The notes: a model not told the origin generated them from the letters alone. DNA of 57,259 bases from Pseudoroseicyclus aestuarii (GCF_003217255.1 NZ_QJTE01000009.1:1-57259); one strand, 5' to 3'. Positions 1 to 8,156 are shown, counted from the first letter of the stretch. Numbers and translations: made by a program.

Positions 1-28
1 GCGCCTCGGTGAAGCGGCTTTTCCTCAT
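1..28 (-). CDS. IS3-family transposase OrfA, first nine codons only
   Basis: The start ATG is at 28 on the minus strand, preceded by a GGAG ribosome site at about nine bases. Only MRKSRFTEA is inside the window. In IS3 elements OrfA is the DNA-binding HTH part of a transposase made as an OrfAB fusion by programmed -1 frameshifting. Nothing can be said about activity from this fragment. Confidence 0.75.
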
Positions 29-95
29 GTCGTCTGCTCCTTCGGGATGAAGCAAACTCTACATTGAACCGAGGGACGTTCCGGGGGGCAGGTCA
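1..95 (-). mobile_element. IS3-family insertion sequence, left end (cut by window edge)
   Basis: Read on the minus strand, position 95 begins TGACCTGCCCCCCGG, which has the form of an IS3-family terminal inverted repeat. It is followed 67 bases later by the start codon of an orfA that begins MRKSRFTEA, a typical IS3 OrfA N-terminus. The same layout (terminal repeat, about 70-base leader, MRKSRFT start, and the GCAGACGAC run just before ATG) recurs in the decayed copy at 10107-10545, which supports the call. The rest of the element lies to the left of the window, so intactness and the second terminal repeat cannot be judged. The family is confident; the named element is unknown. Confidence 0.8.
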
Positions 96-351
96 CCCGG
101 AAAGGCTGCAAGCGCAAGTTCGCTGTGGATGCGAACAGGCTCGTGAGTACGATAGGAAACGAAAGTCATCCGGTCTGAAATGGCCTAAGTCCGGGTCCAA
201 GGCATCGCCATCATCTTCTTAGAGCTTGACCTTTGAGTGTAAACGGGGCCCAATCCAAAGAGAGCGTCTACGCAACAATGTCTGATTTCGAAGATAACTA
301 AAGTTACGCTCAACGAGCACTTGATTTTGAATTGGCGGATTCGAAGAGAAT
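96..351. other. Intergenic spacer, no gene seen
   Basis: This spacer lies between the IS3 terminal repeat and the AAA ATPase gene. It is AT-richer than the core chromosome. Short antisense frames cross it but lack ribosome sites, codon bias and recognisable protein sequence. It must hold the promoter of the 352 gene; I could not pick a convincing -35/-10 pair. Confidence 0.5.
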
Positions 352-2676
352 ATGAACACCGCGTCAAAGCCTAACTTCTCGCTATCCGCCCGACATCTTG
401 GCCCCATTTTTGCTCTCGACGGAGAGTTGACGAAGAATAATCAGAATCTAATTTTTGCTCGTAATGGTACCGGAAAATCTTTCCTGTCACGCGCCTTTAG
501 ATATCTCGATCTTCATGGGCAGAAGGTAGACGTTACAGATGCCGCTTTCAATCTCGTATCTGACGAGTCTACCAATGGCTCTGGCTCGTTCGCGTTTTCT
601 CGTGGCACGACGGCAATGGGAACTCTCGAACTCCAGAAGGCGGGAGATGCGGTTACAGCAACGGTCAATGACGCAATCTTCCATGTGTTCTCCGAGGACT
701 TCGTGCAGGACGAGCTGCGGGAGCGCAAATATGAACTGGACGGCGAGATTGAAAACCTGATCGCCGTAGATAGTGCGAACATCAAGCTCGACGACGCAAA
801 GAAGGCGCTGGAAGATTCCAGAGCGAAGGCCTCCAATGCCTATAGTGCGCTAGATAGTAAATTTACCGCCGCGAAAGAACCCGAGCTGCATGGGAAAGCA
901 AGTATCAAAAAACAGTTGAGAGAGTACAAGGCTCTTTCGCTGGAGAAACTTCTTGAGCTTTATGAAAAGAAGCCCGAAGCGCCGGGCCAAACCCTTGCCG
1001 ACATCATCAAGGACCTCGATAGCCTCAAGGCAATACCTGCAGAACCTGCCTATCCCGGGAAAGTCGAGGCCATTGCAACAGACGATGTTGATCTCGACGC
1101 CCTTGCCGTATCGCTTGAGCAGCCGACCTCCCCATCAAGTGTCTCCGAAGCAATCAAGAAGAAGATCGACGCGCACCACGGCTTCTACCAGGAAGGCGCA
1201 AAGATGGTCCGAGATGAGCACCGGGCCGAATGTCCCTTCTGTGAACAGGGAATTGCCAACCCAGATCCAAAGGCGTTGATTGACGCCTATATCGAGTACT
1301 TTGAAGACGAGGAAGAGAAGCACAAAGCAGAGCTTAGGGAGTTCTTTCGAAAGCTTAGACAAAAAGAAATCAACCTGGACCGGACGGAAACCCAACTTGC
1401 TCGACAGAAGTCCCGCTATGACGACCTCAGACGTCACGTGCCCTCCAAAAAGGATACGGAAATCAGTGACGGCGCGGATGCGCTGAAGAAAGCGCGCGAT
1501 GCGATAGCGGCAATCAAATCAGTGATCGAGCAGAAAGCCGCAGCACTTGGGACGGCAGCTGCGCTTCCTGCCGAGAACATGTTCGCTTGGGTCACGGCGA
1601 TCAACAAGGTCATTGGGGAGAGCAATGAGGAAGCGGCGGCGCTGACTTCGGCTGTCGGGAAAGCTGATGAAGAGCGCAGGACACTGCAAAGAAAGGCTTG
1701 TGCGATGTTTGAGCGCGAATTCGCTTTCGGAAACTGGCCCGAAATAGAAGTCCTTTGCGGACTTCTGGCGGATTCTGTCGTGAAACAGAACGCTGTGAGC
1801 GAGCTGGAGAAGGCAAGTCCGTCGGCACAAGCACGGGACCGTGTCGCCGAGACCTTTAAATTTCTCTTAAAGGAATTCTTCGCCGAGAAGTACGTTTTCG
1901 ACACGACGAGCTTTGCGCTGAAGCGCGGGGAACAGAATATGGTTCGCGGGCCGCATCGAACCTTAAGCGACGGCGAGAAGACAGCAATCGCATTCTGCTA
2001 TTTCATTGCCTGCGCGCACAAGAAGGTAGCGACTGGGAGCGATTACAGGAAACTGTTTTTTGTCTTTGACGATCCGGTTACCTCGATGTCCTATGATTTT
2101 ATCTTCGCCATCGCGCAGACGTTAAAAAATCTGAACATCTCCGATCAGGGGGGAATCTCGATCAACCCAGGGAAAATTGCAGGTGACAAGTGCTGGAGGC
2201 CAGAATTGCTCTTGCTGACGCATAGTAGCTATTTCTTTAATATTTCGCTTACGAACCGCGTGGTCGATGCTAATGCAGCATTTGCGCTCCACACCGACGG
2301 CAAGAGCCACAGTCTTGCGCGCCTTAACAAATACATCGCCCCTTTTCAGGAGCAGCTGATCGACATCCACGATGTGGCGAACGGCAAAGATCCTGACCAC
2401 AGGACCGCAAACTGTGTCCGTTCAGTGCTGGAGGCAATAGGTCGCTTCTGCAGGCCCGACAAGTCCGACAGTCTGACGGATTTCGTCAAGCATCTTGCGG
2501 GCGAGGAGGGCATGACGCTCAAGAGTGTCCTTATAAATTCGTTGTGCCACGGCACCTACTACGACGAGACGCCGCCTCCTGATGATCTAGTGCTCGCCTG
2601 CAAAGAAACCTTGGTTGTTGTGGAGCGCTACGCGGTGGGTCAATTGGCGCTGATTAACAAAACGGCCAAGGCATGA
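352..2676 (+). CDS. RloC/PrrC-like AAA_13 ATPase with zinc hook; candidate anticodon nuclease
   Basis: The protein has 774 residues. What is seen: Walker A ARNGTGKS at about 36-43, then a long charged, probably coiled-coil middle region holding a CPFC zinc-hook-like motif at 294-297. An ABC-type signature LSDGEKT follows at 538-544, a Walker B ending in DD at 573-574, and a C-terminal tail. This is the SMC/Rad50-like layout of RloC. In PrrC the nuclease triad is Arg-x3-Glu and a distal His. Here RSVLE (R690, E694) followed by H733 in LCHG reproduces the Arg-x3-Glu spacing. In those families the ATPase restrains a tRNA-cleaving toxin that phage infection or DNA damage releases. Base composition is clearly lower in GC than the core genes, consistent with transfer. 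No restriction-modification genes adjoin it. Family assignment is firm at the ATPase level; nuclease activity is inferred. Confidence 0.75.
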   Translation: MNTASKPNFSLSARHLGPIFALDGELTKNNQNLIFARNGTGKSFLSRAFRYLDLHGQKVDVTDAAFNLVSDESTNGSGSFAFSRGTTAMGTLELQKAGDAVTATVNDAIFHVFSEDFVQDELRERKYELDGEIENLIAVDSANIKLDDAKKALEDSRAKASNAYSALDSKFTAAKEPELHGKASIKKQLREYKALSLEKLLELYEKKPEAPGQTLADIIKDLDSLKAIPAEPAYPGKVEAIATDDVDLDALAVSLEQPTSPSSVSEAIKKKIDAHHGFYQEGAKMVRDEHRAECPFCEQGIANPDPKALIDAYIEYFEDEEEKHKAELREFFRKLRQKEINLDRTETQLARQKSRYDDLRRHVPSKKDTEISDGADALKKARDAIAAIKSVIEQKAAALGTAAALPAENMFAWVTAINKVIGESNEEAAALTSAVGKADEERRTLQRKACAMFEREFAFGNWPEIEVLCGLLADSVVKQNAVSELEKASPSAQARDRVAETFKFLLKEFFAEKYVFDTTSFALKRGEQNMVRGPHRTLSDGEKTAIAFCYFIACAHKKVATGSDYRKLFFVFDDPVTSMSYDFIFAIAQTLKNLNISDQGGISINPGKIAGDKCWRPELLLLTHSSYFFNISLTNRVVDANAAFALHTDGKSHSLARLNKYIAPFQEQLIDIHDVANGKDPDHRTANCVRSVLEAIGRFCRPDKSDSLTDFVKHLAGEEGMTLKSVLINSLCHGTYYDETPPPDDLVLACKETLVVVERYAVGQLALINKTAKA

Positions 2677-2863
2677 TGATGTAAAGCTATGGTTCGGTCT
2701 GCAAGGCGTGCCGTGCCAACCTCAGCGTTCAAGTCGTTCTTGCTCTAAAATGTTCTAGCCAGTCTTTTCATATGACTTTGACCATGACGCACGCAGAGAC
2801 AGACGTGCACCATTTTTCCGGTTTGAAAGGAGTGGCTAGGGATTGGGTGGTTCACTTTTCGAC

Positions 2864-3721
2864 CTATGCAATATGAAAAGCAGGTGCGATCACCTCATTC
2901 CAGATCTGACCTCCGACACGGCCGCGTGCACCGGCGGAGTTGATATCTTCGAGCGTTCCGTCGGACATGTTTGCTGCAGTAGGGACATATCTGGCGGAAA
3001 GTTGGTCAATGACCGTCTGAGTTGCCGGAAACACTTTGCTAAACGCCCGCAAATTGGGCTCCATCTCATAGACGATATTATCTGGCAGTGATCCACGATG
3101 CATGATTATTTCTGTTCGAACTCTGGAACTTATTACATCCATAGGTGTCGGTTTTGTCTTTCGGCCGACATCATCTAAGATGATTGACGGAATGTATGGG
3201 TAGATCGCGTCGCCTGACCACCGCTGCCTCTTAATAGACGCATCCACAACGAAGAACGGGGGCGCGCAGACCCAGGAGTGCCCAAGCGCAGCACCCTCAA
3301 AATCCCGATAGTCAACTGTGTGCAGTCCGCGCCGAATACCTTGGTCTCTCACCTCATAAGTTGAACTGCCGACGATGCCGACAGACCAGACGCCAAGCCG
3401 CGCCAGACTTTTGGTCAGAAGCGAACATGCTATCTGGCACGACCCTTCGAGTCTGTCCTCTTCCAGAACGTCGGCGATCAATTGCGTCAATCGCGGAACG
3501 GTTTGCCGGACATGGGCATCATAGTCGGCGTCACGGGGTCGCAGCATGACCCAATTGGCATAATCTTCCAACAATGCGGGGTTGCGCTGCTCTGCTGCGA
3601 TAAATCTCGGATGATCGACAAATTCAAAATCCGAAGTGTCAATGCCTGAATTTTGGAACAGTCGATTGATCTGCTCAAATTGACTTGCCTGTTTTTTCTT
3701 TTGCCGCCTGGCCTCGCCCAT
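2864..3721 (-). CDS. Uncharacterised protein with transglutaminase-like Cys-His-Asp pattern
   Basis: The protein has 285 residues from ATG 3721, which follows a GGAAGGGG ribosome site; a TTG six bases upstream is the alternative. No family is recognised with certainty. Residues 93-99 read GSCQIAC at the start of a predicted helix. GHSW at 147-150 and FFVVDAS at 156-162 follow, giving a possible C95 (or C99)/H148/D160 triad in the order and spacing of transglutaminase-like (papain-fold) enzymes, in which HxW and a VD(x)(S/T) strand are characteristic. The N-terminus is basic (RRQKKKQ), and no signal peptide or membrane segment is seen. The gene is convergent with the RloC-like gene, with about 190 bases between stops and similarly low GC, so it is probably cargo of the same island. 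Its substrate and role are unknown; a protease, amidase or acyltransferase is possible. Confidence 0.6.
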   Translation of the reverse strand: MGEARRQKKKQASQFEQINRLFQNSGIDTSDFEFVDHPRFIAAEQRNPALLEDYANWVMLRPRDADYDAHVRQTVPRLTQLIADVLEEDRLEGSCQIACSLLTKSLARLGVWSVGIVGSSTYEVRDQGIRRGLHTVDYRDFEGAALGHSWVCAPPFFVVDASIKRQRWSGDAIYPYIPSIILDDVGRKTKPTPMDVISSRVRTEIIMHRGSLPDNIVYEMEPNLRAFSKVFPATQTVIDQLSARYVPTAANMSDGTLEDINSAGARGRVGGQIWNEVIAPAFHIA

Positions 3722-4547
3722 TCCCAACCCCTTCCCTTAGTTCCTACGCTTCTCCCAGTATCAAGAGTTTCTCGTTTATGTCAGCAGGAGCTCAAACCGT
3801 CATGGGTCGTGGCCCCACAAGAATGCTTTGTCGGTTCGATGCGACTTTAGGCTCATTTAGTGCTGGCCAGCCCAAGCCTGCGAAGCTCCTCGGCGCAGAA
3901 AGCTATGGTCTCTGGCATTGGAGTAGCACCCCGAAACCCAGTCCATCAACCGAAATAGACTCAGCCCGGCCCTCAAAGGTAAACGGATCGCGAACTGTGC
4001 TGTCGCAGCGAATGGCATGATCGACGATTCGCAACGCAGCGACGGCTGTCCGCGGTGAACGACTGATAAGGGCCGGGATTGCCCGCGGCCGGGCAGGGGC
4101 GAACGGCAGCTTCGGGCCGATAGCGGCTGCGGCCGGGCAGGGGCCCGAAGGTCCGCAATGGGCCGATAGCGACTGCGGCGGGACAGGGGACCGAAGGTCC
4201 GCAATGGGCCGCCACTGCGGACCTCGAGGCCCTGGGCGATGCTGCGCGATGCCATGAAAGTCCGGTAATGAGATGCTGCGTTGCGGCAATGTTGATCGTG
4301 TCGAACGTCAGGTTTGGGCCGGGTGCGACGGCCGCCGCTGCCTGTCAGGCGTACGATACACCGCAGCGCAGCATGTCGGCTCCGAGCCCAGATTGTCAAC
4401 TTTCCGCACCCGCGCGGGTGGCAGACGAGGCCGCGTTGGATCGTCGGATACGATGGTCTGCCCGACCGAGCACATCCTGAAAGCAATGATCTTGTGTGAA
4501 GGGAATAACATGCGGACCGCTATTGCGATCCGCATGCGAGAGCGGAA
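3722..4547. other. Decayed intergenic region with gene remnants and repeats
   Basis: There is no intact gene in these 826 bases. Minus-strand frames near 3857-4060 contain a protein-like stretch that shifts frame near 3925 and ends in FCAEELRRLGLASTK, suggesting a broken C-terminus of an unidentified gene. The middle, 4070-4215, is a tandem repeat. 4215-4290 resembles a stretch at 8185-8260, so part of the region belongs to a dispersed repeat family. The remainder up to the hydrolase stop is featureless. Confidence 0.45.
4070..4215. repeat. Imperfect tandem repeat, about 46-base period
   Basis: The phrase GGGCCGATAG starts at 4114 and 4160, with related GGGCCG starts at 4070 and 4206, so successive units are 44-46 bases apart. 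The stretch CGAAGGTCCGCAATGGGCCG is identical at 4146-4165 and 4192-4211. Each unit also carries a GCGGC/GGGCAGGGG segment. About three units can be traced. The repeat is noncoding and its role is unknown. Confidence 0.6.
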
Positions 4548-5312
4548 TTAGTTCACCGCCTCGGCGGCTTGTGCGATCACCTCGGCCACTTCATCGGGGC
4601 TCGTCATCGGCAGCATGTGGCCATTCCCGATCTCGATGACTGTCGAACCGGCTCGCTCTGCCATACGGCGCTGTAGCTCTGGCGAGATGAGAAGATCCTC
4701 AGTCGCGACGGTCATCCAACTCGGTTTATCCTGCCACGCTGCAGAAGTAACCTTGTGTGCAAGATTCTCTGCATTGGCCCATGCCTGGGACCTTGCCACA
4801 AAGAGTGCGTCTTCTTCTGATAGACCGTTGCCTGCCAAGGCGAGGAACGCGTCATCATCTACCAAAAGAAAGCCATCGTCGGTGATCGACAGCTTGTCAG
4901 CCGTGAAATCACTGCCCGCCGAGGCCAGCAGGTCTCCGCCGCTTTCCCCGATATCAGGTTGGAACGCCGTGACATACACGAGGCCTTTTACGTCCGGGTC
5001 GATGCCGGCTTCGGTGATGACGACACCCCCATAGGAATGCCCAACCAGCAATACCGGGCCGTCCTGTACGTCCAGGCTCCGTTGGACCGCCGCGACGTCG
5101 TCTTCGACGGATGTCATCGGGAGTTGCGTGATGGTGACGTCGTAATCCTGGGCGATCAGCCGGTCGTAGACCCCGCGCCAGGTGCTGCCATCGACGTTTC
5201 CGCCATGAACCAGAACAATGTTGTGAACCTCAGCGGCTGCCATGCCTGGCAGCGACATCATGGTGCCGAGTGCCACGCTTCCGGAAAGGAGAAGGGTGCG
5301 AAGGTTGGTCAT
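4548..5312 (-). CDS. Secreted alpha/beta-hydrolase
   Basis: The protein has 254 residues. Residues 1 to about 27 form a signal peptide (hydrophobic run ending GMAAAE), placing it in the periplasm. The mature part is an alpha/beta hydrolase. It has an oxyanion HGG at 36-38, the nucleophile elbow GHSYGG with Ser93, and a late His at about 232 in GNGHMLP that would complete the triad. The sequence style matches the salicylate-esterase/EstC-like group of small lipases and esterases, but the substrate is unknown. It is divergent from the LysR gene at 5423 with a 110-base spacer containing a LysR-type dyad, so it is the likely regulated target. GC is moderately high and codon use is close to host. 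Confidence 0.8.
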   Translation of the reverse strand: MTNLRTLLLSGSVALGTMMSLPGMAAAEVHNIVLVHGGNVDGSTWRGVYDRLIAQDYDVTITQLPMTSVEDDVAAVQRSLDVQDGPVLLVGHSYGGVVITEAGIDPDVKGLVYVTAFQPDIGESGGDLLASAGSDFTADKLSITDDGFLLVDDDAFLALAGNGLSEEDALFVARSQAWANAENLAHKVTSAAWQDKPSWMTVATEDLLISPELQRRMAERAGSTVIEIGNGHMLPMTSPDEVAEVIAQAAEAVN

Positions 5313-5375
5313 TGTCAGTACCTCTGTAGGTAGTTGAAATCAGTGTCAGAGGAAAGGTAGCCATAGCGGAACCTA

Positions 5376-5398
5376 ATCACTATACTGCTTCGAGTGAT
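5376..5398. promoter_or_regulatory. LysR-type operator, ATCACT-N11-AGTGAT
   Basis: A dyad of ATCACT (5376-5381) and AGTGAT (5393-5398) is separated by 11 bases. It gives the T-N11-A core (T5381, A5393) that LysR-family regulators recognise. It lies in the shared spacer of the divergent hydrolase and LysR genes, where a LysR protein usually binds to control its neighbour and itself. Confidence 0.6.
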
Positions 5399-5422
5399 AC
5401 AGCTTATCAGTGAGGCGTATAA

Positions 5423-6328
5423 ATGGATCGTCGCGATCTGCCCGATCTGCAGCTATTTCAGGTCGTAGCCGAGGAAGGGAGCTTTACCCGCGCGGCGCTG
5501 CGCTTGGGTCGGGCGCAGTCCGGGATCAGCCAGGCGATCGCCGCCCTGGAACAACGCATTGGAGTGCCCTTGCTGGCGAGGACAACGCGCAACGTGCGCG
5601 CGACAGAGGCCGGGCAGCGTCTTTTGAAGTCGTTGAGCCCGGCCCTGCGATTGATCGAGGAAGGGCTGACCGAACTCAAGGAGGCGCGCGGCGGCGTGGT
5701 CGGCACTCTACGGCTGACGTCCATTGAATACCCGGCAAGGGCGATCATCATCCCCGCGCTCACAGGATTCATGGAGCAATATCCAAACGTGACCGTGGAT
5801 CTGCGCATCAGCGACCAGCTGACCGACATCGTCGAAGCCGGGTTCGATGCCGGCATCCGTATGGGCGCACATCTGGAACAGGACATGTCGGCAGTGCCCC
5901 TCGGTCCTGACTTGCGTGCGGTGGTCATCGGCTCGCCGGACTACTTCGCCCGACGCGGCGTGCCTAAGCGCTTGGAGGATCTTGCAGACCATGCCTGCCT
6001 GAACTATCGGCACGCGAGCCACAGCGACCTGTTCCGATGGTCGTTCAGGCAAGGCGAACGTCGTATTGAGATGGGGGTCAAAGGTCCGCTAATCGCCGAC
6101 GATGCCCATGTGCTGATTGAGGCCGCACTAGCTGGGCAAGGGTTGATCTACCTGTTCGAGCCCTTCGTCTCGGAGCACCTGGCGTCGGGACGTCTTCAAG
6201 CTTGCCTTGAAGAGTTTTGCCCGCTCTGGTCGGGCTATCATCTCTACTACCCCGGCAGGCACCAGAAATCGGCCGCACTCGCGGCGCTGGTCGATTACCT
6301 CCAATCCAGAAGGCGACGAAGCGCATGA
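5423..6328 (+). CDS. LysR-family transcriptional regulator
   Basis: The protein has 301 residues, the usual LysR length. The N-terminal winged HTH covers roughly residues 1-65 (FTRAALRLGRAQSGISQAI, then ALEQRIGVPLLART). The substrate-binding domain follows from about 90, with the typical opening GTLRLTS and a region like those of the CrgA/AaeR-type subgroup (DIVEAGFDAGIRMG). It is divergent from the secreted hydrolase gene and shares with it a spacer holding a T-N11-A dyad, so it probably controls that gene. The inducer is not predictable. The start ATG is 26 bases after the dyad, and no strong Shine-Dalgarno is visible. Confidence 0.88.
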   Translation: MDRRDLPDLQLFQVVAEEGSFTRAALRLGRAQSGISQAIAALEQRIGVPLLARTTRNVRATEAGQRLLKSLSPALRLIEEGLTELKEARGGVVGTLRLTSIEYPARAIIIPALTGFMEQYPNVTVDLRISDQLTDIVEAGFDAGIRMGAHLEQDMSAVPLGPDLRAVVIGSPDYFARRGVPKRLEDLADHACLNYRHASHSDLFRWSFRQGERRIEMGVKGPLIADDAHVLIEAALAGQGLIYLFEPFVSEHLASGRLQACLEEFCPLWSGYHLYYPGRHQKSAALAALVDYLQSRRRRSA

Positions 6329-6447
6329 GTATGCAGGTGTCACGTAATTTCACCACGACTGAATGCGGGTCGTTGCATGTATACATGGAAGGTCTGCAAA
6401 GATGCCCTTCCAAGACTTTCTGTGGGGGCGTCACTTACCCCCGGAGG

Positions 6448-7581
6448 CTACGCAAGTGCGCTATCATCTGTGCTTTTTTCTCGGAAGACTCCGGCGATCA
6501 TTGCGGTGGCGGCGAAACATACCACGGCATACTTGACGCCCGGACCCGCCATAAGAAATCCGAAAAGCGGTGCGCCGACGCTCTGACCCACGGCGATGGT
6601 CAGAAACCCAACCATGAGCCCTGTTGCAGGCCGGTCCGGCAGGGCGTTGGTGCCCCAGACAAGGTAGACCCCCGTCAGCATCACGTAGGCCGCGCCGAAA
6701 ACGGCACCGCCAACCAGCATGGGTGCGGGGCCAAGTCCGAGGCCGACCGTCAGGATGCTGGCCGCCATCAAGCCTAAGAAGGCCCAGTGATTGCGGTCGA
6801 GACCAAACTTTCCGACAAGTGTTCCTGCCAAGGCTCCAACAAGCCCGCCGACACCGATGCAGGTCCAGAGAAGGCCAGTTCCGGTCGTTCCCCAGTCCAG
6901 CTGGCTCGCGACGAGCTGGCCGCCGAAGGACCAGAGCGCCGTGCTCGCGGCCCCCATCAGGAAGGATGCCGAGATCAGTCGTAGGACCGGTCCCGTCATC
7001 GGGGGCAGACCACCAGAGCGGCCGCTGCCCGAGGCTGCGGGGAGCGCGATGGCGGCTGCGATGGCCAACACCAGTGCCACGGCGGCAAAAGCTCCGAAGG
7101 CCAGCCGCCATTGTCCCATGATAGCGAGGGCGATGGGCCCCGACAGCGCAACGCCCGCACTCACGCCGGCATTGATGACCGTGTTCGTCAAGTCCTGCCG
7201 GCCTCTTCTGACCGCCGCTGCAACCGCGGCGGCCATAGGCGGCGAGGCAAGGCCCGTGCTCGATCCGGCGACCACCACGGCAATGGCCAGGATCAGTGGC
7301 GAAGGCGCGAGCGCGATGCCCGCCATGCCGATTGCCGCAACGAGGGCCGCCCCGACCGCGATTGCGCGCGCGCCGAGCCGTTCGGTCAGGGTGGCCGAGG
7401 CGACAATGGCGATGCAGTAGCCGGCGAAAGAGCCACCCGAGATCGCGCCGCCGAGGGACGTTCCGAGACCAAGCTCGCCGTCGATCTGCGGCAGGAACAG
7501 GCCGAAGGCGAAGCGGGCAAAACCGTAGCAGACCGCGATGAGGGCGAAGCCTGTCGCGCCGATGCGAAGGGCCGGGCTCAT
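6448..7581 (-). CDS. MFS transporter, probable drug/metabolite exporter
   Basis: The protein has 377 residues with about twelve hydrophobic segments filling nearly its whole length, the standard major facilitator size. The N-terminal half has the short A-like loop LTERLGARAIAVG between segments 2 and 3, and glycine/alanine-rich helices resembling the YbfB/CynX-like branch. The ATG at 7581 is chosen because it sits in the TGA stop of the upstream tetR gene (ATGA overlap). This shows a two-gene operon with translational coupling. It is an inner-membrane protein, most likely a proton-driven exporter repressed by the TetR protein. The substrate is unknown. Confidence 0.8.
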   Translation of the reverse strand: MSPALRIGATGFALIAVCYGFARFAFGLFLPQIDGELGLGTSLGGAISGGSFAGYCIAIVASATLTERLGARAIAVGAALVAAIGMAGIALAPSPLILAIAVVVAGSSTGLASPPMAAAVAAAVRRGRQDLTNTVINAGVSAGVALSGPIALAIMGQWRLAFGAFAAVALVLAIAAAIALPAASGSGRSGGLPPMTGPVLRLISASFLMGAASTALWSFGGQLVASQLDWGTTGTGLLWTCIGVGGLVGALAGTLVGKFGLDRNHWAFLGLMAASILTVGLGLGPAPMLVGGAVFGAAYVMLTGVYLVWGTNALPDRPATGLMVGFLTIAVGQSVGAPLFGFLMAGPGVKYAVVCFAATAMIAGVFREKSTDDSALA

Positions 7582-8102
7582 GAGCGCGCCCTCTCCAGCA
7601 AGATGGCCGCCGCCGCCTTTGCTGCGGAGACGGTTTGTGCTCCACGATAGACAGCCGCGTGGGTCGCGCCCTCGAAGAGGACCAGCACCTGCTCTGCGAG
7701 CACCGGGTCCTCGCATCCCAGATCCGTTGCGACGACCTCGCCGACCCGCCGGTGGAAGGCCTCCTTGTGCGCCGCGACGGCTTCGGCGATCTCCGGCGTG
7801 TCGCCACCCGTTTCCGCGCGAGAGCGAAGGAACAGGCAGCCCCGACATCCCTCGACCCGCACCCAGTCTTCGAGCGCTGCAAACAGAGCGTCTACGGTCT
7901 GCACCTCCAGCCGGGCCATGAAACGCCGGTCCCGCTGGGTCAGGACACGCGCCATGAGCGCGGCCTTGCTACCGGCGTTCTTGTAGAGCGTGCGGCTCGA
8001 CATTCCCGCAGCCTCCGTCAACCGGTCCATGCCGGTGGCCATGAAGCCGTGACGGTCGAAGAGCCGCTCGGCGGCGGCGGTGAGTTTGGTGGTCAGGTCC
8101 AT
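7578..8102 (-). CDS. TetR-family repressor
   Basis: The protein has 174 residues from ATG 8102, which follows a strong GGAGG ribosome site; longer upstream frames lack one. Residues 1-50 form the TetR HTH (AAERLFDRHGF, MDRLTEAAGMSSRTLYK). The rest is the helical ligand domain, with CRGCLF as the visible cysteine pair. The gene is first in an operon with the MFS gene (four-base overlap). A perfect 26-base palindrome lies about 30 bases upstream of the start, where autorepression would act. The ligand is unknown, presumably an exported toxic compound. Confidence 0.85.
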   Translation of the reverse strand: MDLTTKLTAAAERLFDRHGFMATGMDRLTEAAGMSSRTLYKNAGSKAALMARVLTQRDRRFMARLEVQTVDALFAALEDWVRVEGCRGCLFLRSRAETGGDTPEIAEAVAAHKEAFHRRVGEVVATDLGCEDPVLAEQVLVLFEGATHAAVYRGAQTVSAAKAAAAILLERARS

Positions 8103-8130
8103 GGGAACCTCCTCGTGCGTCCATAGACAC

Positions 8131-8156
8131 CAATGTAAAACGATCGTTTTACATTG
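8131..8156. promoter_or_regulatory. Perfect 26-base palindrome, TetR operator
   Basis: CAATGTAAAACGA is followed directly by its exact reverse complement. The site is 29 bases upstream of the tetR start and covers the probable promoter. AT-rich palindromes with a central CGATCG-like core are typical TetR-family operators, and it is the only one in this spacer. Confidence 0.75.

Noticed and set aside
185-407. Two small minus-strand frames before the AAA ATPase gene
   Set aside because: They overlap the start of the ATPase gene and show no coding bias or family likeness.
3857-4486. 209-residue minus-strand frame over the tandem repeat
   Set aside because: The translation is repetitive and Arg/Pro-rich, follows the repeat period, and lacks a ribosome site or any family likeness; only its last part may be a gene remnant.
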